Shown: piece by piece, positions 35,501-40,754 of the stretch
Numbering within the stretch: the stretch's first letter is position 1
Layout of the letters: every line of letters starts with the position of its first letter
Assembly: GCA_027923965.1 (NCBI GenBank)
Contig: AP026969.1
Span: 4,402,001-4,466,000, forward strand
Source of the DNA: Comamonadaceae bacterium OS-1
Lineage (GTDB): Bacteria; Pseudomonadota; Gammaproteobacteria; Burkholderiales; Burkholderiaceae_C
Direction of reading: 5' to 3'
Length of the DNA: 64,000 bases
Notes under the pieces: model-generated
Told to the model about the DNA's origin: nothing
The model's input: the letters and a program-made list of their open reading frames with translations, nothing else
Databases searched by the model: none
Made by a program: the position numbers and the translations under genes

Positions 35501-38066
35501 GGTCGATGCGGCGTGTTTCAGCGTGGATGCCAGCTCCGGTGCGCTGTGCTTCGTCGGCGCACCCAACTACGAGAGCCCGCAAGATGCTACCGCCAACAAT
35601 GTCTACCACCTCGTCGTCAGCGCCAGCGACGGCGCGCTGAGCGCCAGCCAGGCGATCACGGTCCATGTCATCGATATCAACGACCCACCAACCGCTGCCC
35701 TGCCCATCGCGGACCAGATGGCCACCGAGGGTACGGCCTTTCAGCTCCAGTTTGCAGTCAATACTTTCGTCGATGCGGACCCGGCTGACACCTTGGCCTA
35801 CAGCGCGCAACTGGCAGGCGGCGGCGCCCTGCCCGCCTGGCTGGGTTTCGATGCTGCCACGCGCACGTTCTCGGGCACGCCTGCCCATGCCGATGCCGGC
35901 AACCTGGGCATCCAGGTCATGGCCAACGACGGCCATGGCGGCGTGGCGATTGCCAGCTTTACTCTCAGCGTGGCTGCCTTGAACCAGGCGCCGGTGGTGC
36001 TCACCAGTGGCGGCGGCGCCAGTTATGCATGGGGCAGTGCGGCGGTTGCCATCGACAGCGGCCTGCTGGTGTCGGACCTGGACAACGCCAGTCTGAGCGG
36101 CGCCAGCGTAGCCATCAGCGCCCACTACGCCGTCGGCCAGGACACACTGGGCTTTATCGACCAAAACGGCATCTCGGGTAGCTGGAACGCCGCCACGGGC
36201 GTGCTCACGCTGGTCGGTAGCGCCACCGTGGCCGACTACCAGGCTGCGCTGCGCAGCGTGAGCTTTTCAAACAGCAGCGCCCTGCCGGGCATGACCACAC
36301 GCACGGTGCTGTTCACGGTGGACGACGGCAACGCCGCAAGCGTCCCGGCCATGCGCGACCTGGCGCTTGCGCAGCCGAACCGGGCCCCGGTAATCACCAG
36401 CAACGGAGGTACCGCAACCGCCACGCTGTTGGTCGCGGAAAACACCACGACCATCACCACGGTGACAGCCACGGATGCAGATGGCGACGTTCTGGGCTAC
36501 GGGATCGTGGGTGGGGCCGATGCAGGGCTGTTCACCATCGACAGCAGCTCGGGCGCACTGCGTTTCAATCCAGCACCCGACTTCGAAGCTGCGCGCGATG
36601 CCGATGGCAACAATGTGTACGAGGTCGTCGTGCAGGTGTCCGACGGGCGACTGAGCCGCATACAGGCTCTCATGGTAATGGTCGTCGATGTCAACGAAGG
36701 TGGCGTTGGCCTGGTTACCGATGCCGATGCAACACCCAACCGCGTGGCCGAAAACGCGGCCACCGGCACCCTGGTTGGCATCACTGCACAGGCGAGCGAC
36801 CCCGACAGCACCGATACCACACGCTACAGCCTTGCCGACGACGCGGGCGGGCGCTTCGCCATCGATGCGACCAGCGGCGTAGTGACGGTAGCCCAAGGCG
36901 CATTGCTCGACGTCAAGACCGCGACCAGCCACAACATCACCGTGCGTGCCACCAGCTCCGACGGCAGCACCCGCACCCAAAGCTTCACCCTCTCGGTGGT
37001 GAATGCAAACGACCTCGGGATATCCGAACCCACCGACTCCAATCCCGAGCCGAATCGGGTGGCCGTCCGCACGGTCGATGGTACGGCGGTGGGCATCACC
37101 GTGCAGGCCTTTGGCGCGGATGCCAGCACTCCCCTGTCGTATTCCCTGGTCGATGATGCCGGTGGCCGGTTTGCCATCGACCCGTTGACCGGCGTGGTGA
37201 CAGTCGCCAACAGCGCGCTGATAGCCACGGGTGTGCCGGGTGTCTCGTACGACATCACGGTCCAGGTCCAAAGCAGTGGCGGCTCGGTGCGTACCGCCAT
37301 CTTTTCGGTCCGCCTGGGTGAAGCCGATACGGCCGCGTTACCAACGGTCGCTGTGCCACCCGCCCAGCCGGGCTCACCAACCGCAGCCACTGCCTCACCA
37401 AACGCAGAGACAGTGGCTGCCGGCAGCTCTGCGTCGGCAACCAAGGAACCGACGGCCTCCCGGGCTACCGTGGTCCAAAACGGCCTGTCAGCGCCGGGTG
37501 TGGATGCGGTGGCCACTGCCGAATCGGGTCGCCTTCTGTCTTTTGAGATTAGCAGTCAGAACCTGCTGCTGCCCACGCCTATCTCCGGCTTGTCGGAGCG
37601 TCGCGCCATCGCGCTGTCTCAGGTGGAGCTGCTGTTGGAGGAAGAAGAGCGTCTGCGTGCATCTTCTTCGACCAGCGTACGCCACGCGGCAGAGCCCTCC
37701 ATAGAGGTCGACAGCAGCAAAAACGATACCGATCTGCCCCGCGGCGAACCCGTGATCGACGCGGTATTGATCGGCGGCACGGCGCTGTCGCTCGGCGTGG
37801 CCATCTGGGCCACACGCGGTGGCGCACTGCTGACCAGTATGCTGGCCACCACGCCAGCCTGGCAGAACTTCGACCCGGTGCCGGTGTTGAGCCGCCCGAA
37901 GCCCAACCGCGGCATTGCCGGTCGCCAGAGCGATGGCGCGCAGGGCGGGCAAACGACCGGGGACAGCGTGGCCACCGCGGACGACGTGGCACCCACCCAG
38001 GAAGCAGAAATATCGGAGCGCAAAGACGATATGGCATCCGGCACCGGTTCGGGGACATCAGCGTGA
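23502..38066 (+). CDS. Giant DUF4347 / beta-helix / cadherin-repeat surface protein (4854 aa)
   Basis: Domain order: an N-terminal motif without signal peptide (AVLEDVEPRILYAAD, residues 10-24, like the LEPR-xLL motif of large repetitive proteins); DUF4347 (about 59-215) with His120 in HVVAHG and Cys163 in LLLYGCD; three right-handed beta-helix modules (about 225-1720), each opening with a SLR(Q/E)AI segment; one VCBS/cadherin-like domain; 21 tandem cadherin domains of about 106 residues joined by calcium-type DxNDN linkers (to about 3965); a CADG/Ig-like stretch, another cadherin and two divergent copies; then a linker and a single membrane helix near 4750-4780 followed by TPAWQNFDPVPVL and a polar tail. 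Predicted role is adhesion or matrix formation. No RTX repeats or LapG-type retention module seen. Confidence 0.9.
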   Translation: MVDPNRHRRAVLEDVEPRILYAADHPVAAVAAPLLEQAAATVARAETQPEAVAPRDARELVFIDERVPDADLLIADITAQAAAGRQIEVLRIGADDDGIAWVSATLAERSDVTAVHVVAHGSAGSVTLGNTTLDQDALLLRAGEIAAWGDHLGGDADLLLYGCDVASTANGQALVQNLAQLTGADVAASDNLTGAAGLGGDWVLEMHTGTIQSASAIDAAGQAAFDAVLATYTVSNTNDSGAGSLRQAIIDANANAGTDTINFTIPGTGIHTIALTSVLPSITGTVILDATTDDSFAANGNKPAIVLDVGGIASSVGLELTGTADGSTIRGLVINNYRTAGIQIDAGSDGHTIAGNYIGTIDATGGSASTSTAGYGISIAGAANNVVGGATAADRNVITGTSAAASPFYDGPGSAVYINGAASSNQISGNYLGTDATGATALTGARQGVYVGGSAASTVVQNNVVAADGTIGLQIESSGTGNLIQGNRVGVTASGNAVLSASNAGIYVEVGNGNTVKNNWLANGLIGVWLGSNVSNTTVQGNRIGTDLTGTLNWGSRQHGVNLQTNNNNNLIGGTGAGDGNIIAFSNQNASTGNAITLYTGTGNAFLGNSIYSTTTGTSGLGIDLDAANGNVTANDAGDVDTGPNNLQNFPVLTSAKTDGSTSVYVAGTLSTNTGTNYYRVEFFASPTGNASGYGEGKTYLGFVNVPTTGGTGTFSTTLSAAVSVGYVISATATRSAAGYATFTDTSEFSQAVSATVLVNTIAVDTAADTLDGDTSSLTALLANKGADGFISLREAITAANNTANGTQPDRINFNITGTGVHTITLSSLLPTITDAVTIDATTDDSFAANGNKPAIVLNGNNKNGTGLRLSSTADGSTIRGLVIQHFNSDAITIDSGSDGNTIAGNFIGSLSATGSSGGTGSNGAAIYVQGANNVIGGTTAADRNVISGNLNGVVIGGASATGNEVVGNFIGTDYAGNTAIANTFDGIRIQAGATSNTIGGSNTNQRNIISGNGGDGVQVDGETSDGNTVKGNWIGVAANGTTALGTGADGIYMSIGTDNNVIGGPGANDGNWIASPGLIGIEIDGISSGNVIQGNRVGTNLAGTANWGSQQNDILIENSGGGGTATNNLVEDNTVAFSGQGNSFTSGIALNSTAGTGNSLLRNVVYSNVGIGIDLGGNSVTANDTGDGDAGANNLQNFPVLTLAKTDASTQLTVSGTLNSSVSSYYRIEFFAAPTGDASGYGEGQTYLGFVNVATNGSGNASFSTTLSGVAVPVGYAVSATATKSDAAYATFTDTSEFARNVVAISSTQATVVVDTAADTNDGDTTSLSTLLANKGADGFVSLREAITAANNTANGTGGADQINFQIAGTGTHTITLGSLLPSITGAVLLDASTDDSFLANSNRPAITLLGSGSATTGLTLAAGSDGSTVRGLNLGGFSNVAIALDSSSNTIAGNYIGALTATGAIGGTANNNGIGITGNNNTIGGTVAADRNIISGNSNRNITLESLSPTGNRIIGNYIGTVNANGSTGTPTSVAGIYVGAGNSTQIGGTGAGEGNLVTGDTGYGVSIISGTGHAILGNTIYGNNNLGINIDANGVTANDAGDSDTGANNVQNFPVLTLARTNGSSQVQVAGTLNSTASSYYRLEFFASATADTSGYGEGQIFLGFVNVATDGSGNTSFSTTLSASVPVGYSVSATATRSNAAFSAFSDTSEFSAVSVAAGPVVQTVPGTQSIVEDVGTAIGGISVSAPFAAAISTTLAVSNGTLLVSLLGGANISTGANGSTTLTLNGTVAQVNAALATLQYTGATNYFGSDTLAVTTSDGAGGSDADNLGVTVTPVNDAPVISSNGGGATATLSLAENTAAVTTVVASDIDGPALTYTISGGADAAGFQINSSTGALSFLSAPDFENPTDTGGNNVYDVTVRVSDGSLADTQAIAVTVTDVNDAPPVITSNGAGATASVSIAENGTAVATVTATDADGPTLSYSIVGGADAARFQINSSTGTLSFVTAPDFENPADVGADNVYDVTVQASDGNLTDTQAIAVTLTNANDNAPVITSNGGGAVASLNQAENGTPVTTVTATDADGSALTYSISGGADAALLQINPSTGVLSFVTAPDFENPTDAGANNVYNVTVRVSDGTFTDTQTLGVTVTDVNDNAPVIASNGAGATASVSITENGTAVATVTATDADGPTLSYSIVGGADVARFQINSSTGALSFVTAPDFENPADVGADNVYDVTVQASDGSLTDTQALAVTVTNLNDNTPVITSQGGGASAALSVVENNTTVTTVAASDADGSALTYSISAGADAALFQINASTGALSFVSAPDFENPTDAGANNVYNVTVRVSDGTLTDTQNLAVTVTDVNDNVPVITSNGGGTTANVSMAENSTAVTTVAAIDTDGPTLTYSVVGGADATRFQINSSTGALSFVTAPDFENPADVGADNVYDVTVQASDGSLTDTQALAVTVTNLNDNTPVITSQGGGASAALSVVENNTTVTTVAASDADGSALTYSISAGADAALFQINASTGALSFVSAPDFENPTDAGANNVYNVTVRVSDGTLTDTQNLAVTVTDVNDNVPVITSNGGGTTANVSMAENSTAVTTVAAIDTDGPTLTYSIVGGADAALFQVNSSTGALSFVGAPDYEIPTDAGTNNVYDVTVQVSDGTFTDSQSIAITVTNLNDNVPVITSHGGGTSAATSVTELTTAVTTVAALDADGSALTYGIVGGADAALFTINASSGALGFVLGPDFENPQDAGANNIYDVQVQASDGTFADTQSIAVTVTDLNDNAPNITSDGGGATAAVSMAENTTTVTTVTAIDSDSPTLTFSITGGADAARFAIDANTGALTLLAAPDYENPQDVGFDHVYEVQVQVSDGGFTDTQAIAVTVTNANDNAPLITSNGGSGTASVSVAEASTAVTTVAATDLDGSTLTYSISGGADAVLFQIDSSTGSLRFVGAPDFEAPTDAGADNVYDLSVQVSDGNASDTQALTVTVTDVNDVAPTITSNGGSATASVFMAENGTAVTAVTATDVDGPSLTYAISGGADAALFQINASTGALSFVSAPDFENPTDAGANNVYNVTVRVSDGTLTDTQNLAVTVTDLNDNAPVITRNGGGTTASVSMAENSTAVTTVTATDVDSPSLTYAISGGADAALFQIDTSTGALSFLSAPDFENPTDAGANNVYDVTVQASDGNLTDTQALTITVTNLNDNAPDITSNGGGASAALNVPENSTTVTTVAATDADGSALAYSISGGADAALFQINASTGVLSFQVAPDFEAPDDANLDNVYDVQVWISDGTLSDTQALSVTVTDVNDNAPAVTSNGGGATASVSIAENGTAVTTVTGTDADGPLLSYSIVGGIDAARFQIDSSTGAMRFALAPDFEAPQDAGGDNVYDVTVQVSDGSTVDSQAIAVTVTNLNDNPPVITSDGGGTTAAVNVVENASFVTLVTATDADGSTLGYSIVGGADAAQFTINTSTGALRFVATRDFENPQDANADNVYDVTVQVSDGSLTDVQALAVTVADANDNAPVIASGGGGPAASVAVAENSTAITTVVATDIDGPAITYSIVGGADAALFQMDGNSGALRFVDAQDFENPLDADLNHVYEVTVQASDGLLADTQTIAVTVTNLNDNAPVITSNGGGATASTSLAENGTAVTAVVATDADGSALAYSIVGGADAALFQIDASTGALHFVSTPDFESPQDTGANNFYDVQVRVSDGSFTDTQAITVAVTDLNDNAPFITSNGGGAAASVSVAENTTAVTTVAASDADGPSRSYSIVGGTDAARFQIDSVTGALSFTSPPDFENPQNAGANNVYEVTVQVSDGSLTDTQMMAVTVIDVNDNAPVITSNGGVATAMVSVAENTNAITTIVAMDLDGPALSYAITGGADAARFSIDTHTGVLGFLNTPNFEAPQDAGADNVYDLVVQASDGTLADTQAIAVTVTDVNEAPVVTSAATVNVAENSTFVLTVTATDVDSPTLGYAISGGVDAACFSVDASSGALCFVGAPNYESPQDATANNVYHLVVSASDGALSASQAITVHVIDINDPPTAALPIADQMATEGTAFQLQFAVNTFVDADPADTLAYSAQLAGGGALPAWLGFDAATRTFSGTPAHADAGNLGIQVMANDGHGGVAIASFTLSVAALNQAPVVLTSGGGASYAWGSAAVAIDSGLLVSDLDNASLSGASVAISAHYAVGQDTLGFIDQNGISGSWNAATGVLTLVGSATVADYQAALRSVSFSNSSALPGMTTRTVLFTVDDGNAASVPAMRDLALAQPNRAPVITSNGGTATATLLVAENTTTITTVTATDADGDVLGYGIVGGADAGLFTIDSSSGALRFNPAPDFEAARDADGNNVYEVVVQVSDGRLSRIQALMVMVVDVNEGGVGLVTDADATPNRVAENAATGTLVGITAQASDPDSTDTTRYSLADDAGGRFAIDATSGVVTVAQGALLDVKTATSHNITVRATSSDGSTRTQSFTLSVVNANDLGISEPTDSNPEPNRVAVRTVDGTAVGITVQAFGADASTPLSYSLVDDAGGRFAIDPLTGVVTVANSALIATGVPGVSYDITVQVQSSGGSVRTAIFSVRLGEADTAALPTVAVPPAQPGSPTAATASPNAETVAAGSSASATKEPTASRATVVQNGLSAPGVDAVATAESGRLLSFEISSQNLLLPTPISGLSERRAIALSQVELLLEEEERLRASSSTSVRHAAEPSIEVDSSKNDTDLPRGEPVIDAVLIGGTALSLGVAIWATRGGALLTSMLATTPAWQNFDPVPVLSRPKPNRGIAGRQSDGAQGGQTTGDSVATADDVAPTQEAEISERKDDMASGTGSGTSA
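29020..35395 (+). repeat. 21 tandem cadherin-coding repeats of about 318 bp
   Basis: Within the giant gene, successive units start with a conserved APVITSNGGG-type coding segment about every 318 bases. Each contains an AEN segment, a DxDG segment, a DFENP segment and a DxNDN linker. Divergence between most units is moderate, but units 5-6 and 7-8 are nearly identical (see separate entry). The repeats keep frame throughout, so the array is under coding selection. Confidence 0.9.
30130..31400 (+). repeat. Near-identical 636-bp tandem duplication inside the giant gene
   Basis: Two adjacent copies of a two-domain unit (212 codons) lie at an exact offset of 636 bases: for example CGCCGGTGATTACCAGCC at 30301 and 30937. 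Over more than 600 bases only a handful of mostly synonymous differences are visible. The same DNA also reappears over about 160 bases at 32660-32820. This indicates recent unequal recombination and conversion, and means repeat number may vary between strains or collapse in assembly. Confidence 0.9.
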
Positions 38067-39628
38067 GAAGCGCGCTGCAAAAGATGTTGACCCCCGCGGT
38101 GCGCATCGCGCTGGGGCTGGTGTCGCTGATGGTCACGCTGGTGCTGATTGGCGAGGTGTTCACCGGTTATCCGCCCGACCGCGAGGAAAGTGCGCGCCGT
38201 CAACGTGGCCAGATGGCACGCATCGTGGGCGGCGAGGTGGTGACGGCGCTGCGCACGGGCGTAGCCGATCTGCCTGCCCCCGACTCCACCGTGCAGCGCG
38301 TACTGAAGGACGCCCAGCTGCGCGAGCCGAAACTGCTGTCGGTGCGGGTGATCGGTGCAAGCGGCCAGCCGCTGGCCCAGGTGGGCGAGCATGCACGTGG
38401 TTGGCGGCTGGCGCCCAGTGAGCTGTCGACTGCTGACAACATCCGCGTGCCACTGATCTCCAACGGCAATGCCTGGGGTGAGGTACAGCTCGTTTTCGAG
38501 CCTGCGCTACCGACCACGCTGCGCGGCTGGCTGCACGATCCGCTGGCGCAGTGGCTGGTGTTCATCACCGGTGTGGGCTTCGTGGCTTTCGCGCTGTACC
38601 TGCGGCGCGTATTGCGCCACCTGGACCCGAACGCCGCCGTTCCCGAGCGCGTGCGCAACGCCTTCGACACCCTCACCGAGGGCGTGCTGGTGCTCGACCT
38701 GTCCGGCCGCATCATGCTGGCCAACCAAGCTTTCTGCGAACTGTGCAACGAAAATGCGCAGGCGCTGACCGGAGTCGATGCCAACAAACTGACCTGGATG
38801 CTGGCCGCCCTGCCGTCAGACACCCCCCCACCCTGGCGCCAGGCGGTGCAGCAGAAGAAGACGGTGCTGGGGGTGCCATTGACGCTGGAGTTTGAAGGGC
38901 TGCCGCGCCGCGAACTGGTGATGAACTGCGCCCCCATCACCGAAGGTGCCAACCAGGTGCGCGGTTGCCTGGCCACATTTTCCGACGTGACCGAACTGCA
39001 CGAACGCACCGAACGGCTACAGGTGGCCATGGGCGAGTTGAGTGCCTCGCAGCGCGAGATCGAACGCAAGAACGAAGAGCTGACGCTGCTGGCCACGCGC
39101 GATGCGCTGACCGGCATCTTCAACCGCCGCTCGCTGATGCAGCAGGCCGAGCAGCGCTTCGCCGAGGCCAGGGCCACTGCCACGCCGATCAGCTGCATCA
39201 TGTGCGACATCGACCACTTCAAACAGGTCAACGACAAATACGGCCATGCGGGCGGCGACCAGGTGATCCAGGGTGCAGCAAAAGCCTTGTCGCGCGGACT
39301 GCGGCTGGGCGACTTTGTGGGACGCTATGGTGGCGAAGAGTTCTGCATCATGCTGCCCGGTGGCACGGCGGCCCAGGCGGCCGAAATCGCCGAACGGCTG
39401 CGCGAAGACATCGACGCGAACCTGGGTAGCGCGCTGCGTGACCACGTCGGCGTGAAGGTCACCATGAGCTTCGGCGTGGCCGAGATCGGCCCACACGTGC
39501 CCGACCCGGCCACACTGATCGACCTGGCCGACCAGGCCCTCTACCACTCCAAGAAGAACGGCCGCAACCGCGTCACGACCTGGTCGTCCACTGACGGTGT
39601 ATCTGCGGATCCCACGCCAAACCGATAA
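38063..39628 (+). CDS. Membrane-bound PAS-GGDEF diguanylate cyclase
   Basis: The GTG start at 38063 overlaps the giant gene's TGA (GTGA), so translation is coupled. The 521-residue protein has a membrane helix (about 12-34), a periplasmic sensor region of about 125 residues, a second helix (about 164-184), a PAS domain (about 200-320, FDTLTEGVLVLDLSGRI), a short coiled coil and a GGDEF domain. The active site is intact (GGEEF, 423-427) and an inhibitory RxxD site (RLGD, 414-417) lies five residues ahead, so product feedback is expected. It makes c-di-GMP, and its place in the operon suggests local control of adhesin display. Confidence 0.92.
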   Translation: MRSALQKMLTPAVRIALGLVSLMVTLVLIGEVFTGYPPDREESARRQRGQMARIVGGEVVTALRTGVADLPAPDSTVQRVLKDAQLREPKLLSVRVIGASGQPLAQVGEHARGWRLAPSELSTADNIRVPLISNGNAWGEVQLVFEPALPTTLRGWLHDPLAQWLVFITGVGFVAFALYLRRVLRHLDPNAAVPERVRNAFDTLTEGVLVLDLSGRIMLANQAFCELCNENAQALTGVDANKLTWMLAALPSDTPPPWRQAVQQKKTVLGVPLTLEFEGLPRRELVMNCAPITEGANQVRGCLATFSDVTELHERTERLQVAMGELSASQREIERKNEELTLLATRDALTGIFNRRSLMQQAEQRFAEARATATPISCIMCDIDHFKQVNDKYGHAGGDQVIQGAAKALSRGLRLGDFVGRYGGEEFCIMLPGGTAAQAAEIAERLREDIDANLGSALRDHVGVKVTMSFGVAEIGPHVPDPATLIDLADQALYHSKKNGRNRVTTWSSTDGVSADPTPNR

Positions 39629-39639
39629 GTTTTACAGGA

Positions 39640-39694
39640 AAAATGGTCCCAGCGCTTACTCCATAAGCACAAGCAGCTACTAAAAAAATAGCGC
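39640..39694 (+). repeat. Dispersed double-hairpin element, copy 4
   Basis: The pattern GCTTA-ctcca-TAAGC is followed by GCTActaaaaaaaTAGC, with an AAATGGTCCCA lead. It lies in the convergent gap between the diguanylate cyclase and the lactonase gene and could serve as a transcription end for either side. Confidence 0.65.
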
Positions 39695-39707
39695 CATCGG
39701 ATAACCA

Positions 39708-40607
39708 TCACCCGTGGAAGAAGTTGACTGGCAGCCCCGGTACCTCCATCCGCATGGACAGCACGCAGCCGGATGCGGGCATCGCCTCCAGCTCGGCGGC
39801 GGGGCGCCCATGGCGGCCGGTGGTGAGGTACAGGGTTTGCAGATCGTCGCCGCCGAAGCAGGGCATGGTGGGGCAGCGCACCGGCAGCGCATAAGCGTTG
39901 AGCAGGTCGCCATCAGGCGAGAACTTGCACAGGCGCTGGCCTTCGAACTGGGCCGAATAGTAGTTGCCCTGCACGTCCACCGCCGCGCCGTCGGGGCGAC
40001 CACCGTAGCCGGGCATGCCGGGCTGCCAGCCTGCGGGCTTGGGGGCCATGTGCAGGAATTCGCGGTAGTGCGACAGCACGTTGGGCCCGGCATCCCAGTC
40101 CCAGGCGTGGACGATGTGGTGCGGCGTGTCCGACCAGTACAGGGTCTTGCCATCGGGCGACCAGGCCAGGCCGTTGCCGGTGATGGCATTGCCCGCCATG
40201 CTGCGCAGTTGCTCGCCTTCCAGGCAGTACAGCTCGGCCTTGCGGGCATCGCGCGGCTCGTAGATGGTGCTGGCCCAGAAGCGGCCCAGCGGGTCGCATT
40301 TGCCGTCGTTGAAGCGGGTGGTGGCCGGGTCGTAAGGCGCGGCGGCCAGCAGGGCCATCTCACCGCCCCACACCGGCGCGCGGTAAATGCCATCGCGCAG
40401 CGCCACCACCAGGCCGCCGCCGGTGGCCGGTGCGATGCAGCCGGGCTCGCTGGGCATGGCCCAGCGCTCCACCACGCCGCTGGCTGCGTCCAGCCGCTGC
40501 AGCAGCTTGCCGGGCACATCGACCCAGTACAGCCGCTTTTCCTGCGGGTGCCAAAACGGGGATTCGCCCAAGGCGTTGGGATCGGTGGTGACGGTGGTCC
40601 AGGTCAT
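39708..40607 (-). CDS. SMP-30/gluconolactonase-family protein
   Basis: The ATG at 40607 (MTWTTVTTDPNALGESPFWH) gives a 299-residue beta-propeller protein of the expected length; longer starts run into the amt terminator. Family motifs are GESPFWHPQEKRLYWVD at the start (metal-binding glutamate), NDGKCDPLGRFWAST (catalytic-site asparagine and aspartate region), GNGLAWSPDGKTLYWSD and GRPDGAAVDVQGNYY. Members hydrolyse sugar lactones such as glucono-, arabino- or xylono-lactone using a divalent metal. A role in oxidative pentose catabolism together with the xyl transporter is conceivable, but the genes are 25 kb apart. Confidence 0.85.
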   Translation of the reverse strand: MTWTTVTTDPNALGESPFWHPQEKRLYWVDVPGKLLQRLDAASGVVERWAMPSEPGCIAPATGGGLVVALRDGIYRAPVWGGEMALLAAAPYDPATTRFNDGKCDPLGRFWASTIYEPRDARKAELYCLEGEQLRSMAGNAITGNGLAWSPDGKTLYWSDTPHHIVHAWDWDAGPNVLSHYREFLHMAPKPAGWQPGMPGYGGRPDGAAVDVQGNYYSAQFEGQRLCKFSPDGDLLNAYALPVRCPTMPCFGGDDLQTLYLTTGRHGRPAAELEAMPASGCVLSMRMEVPGLPVNFFHG

Positions 40608-40653
40608 GGGAAGTGCAGAGGGGAAAGTTGCGGTACCCGTATTGTGAACGGGC

Positions 40654-40687
40654 AAAAAAAAGCCCGTCCACATTGCTGTAGGCGGGC
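40654..40687 (-). terminator. Intrinsic terminator downstream of amt
   Basis: Read on the minus strand, GCCCGCC (40687-40681) pairs with a GGACGGGC arm (40669-40662) and is followed by eight T residues (40661-40654). It lies 68 bases after the amt stop codon and just upstream of the lactonase gene. Confidence 0.7.
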
Positions 40688-40754
40688 CGAATCTCTTTGG
40701 AAGACTCTGTCGCGGAGCGGCTGCGGCGCACGGGCCGCAGCGCTCCAAATCACA

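Noticed and set aside
34290..36164. 624-codon minus-strand frame within the giant gene
   Set aside because: It and a series of similar minus-strand frames repeat with the cadherin period, as expected for a shadow of repetitive coding DNA.
17042..39628. LapA-type type I secretion adhesin operon
   Set aside because: There is no ABC exporter, TolC-like gene, RTX repeats or LapD/LapG-like proteins. The adaptors and GGDEF protein alone do not make that system.
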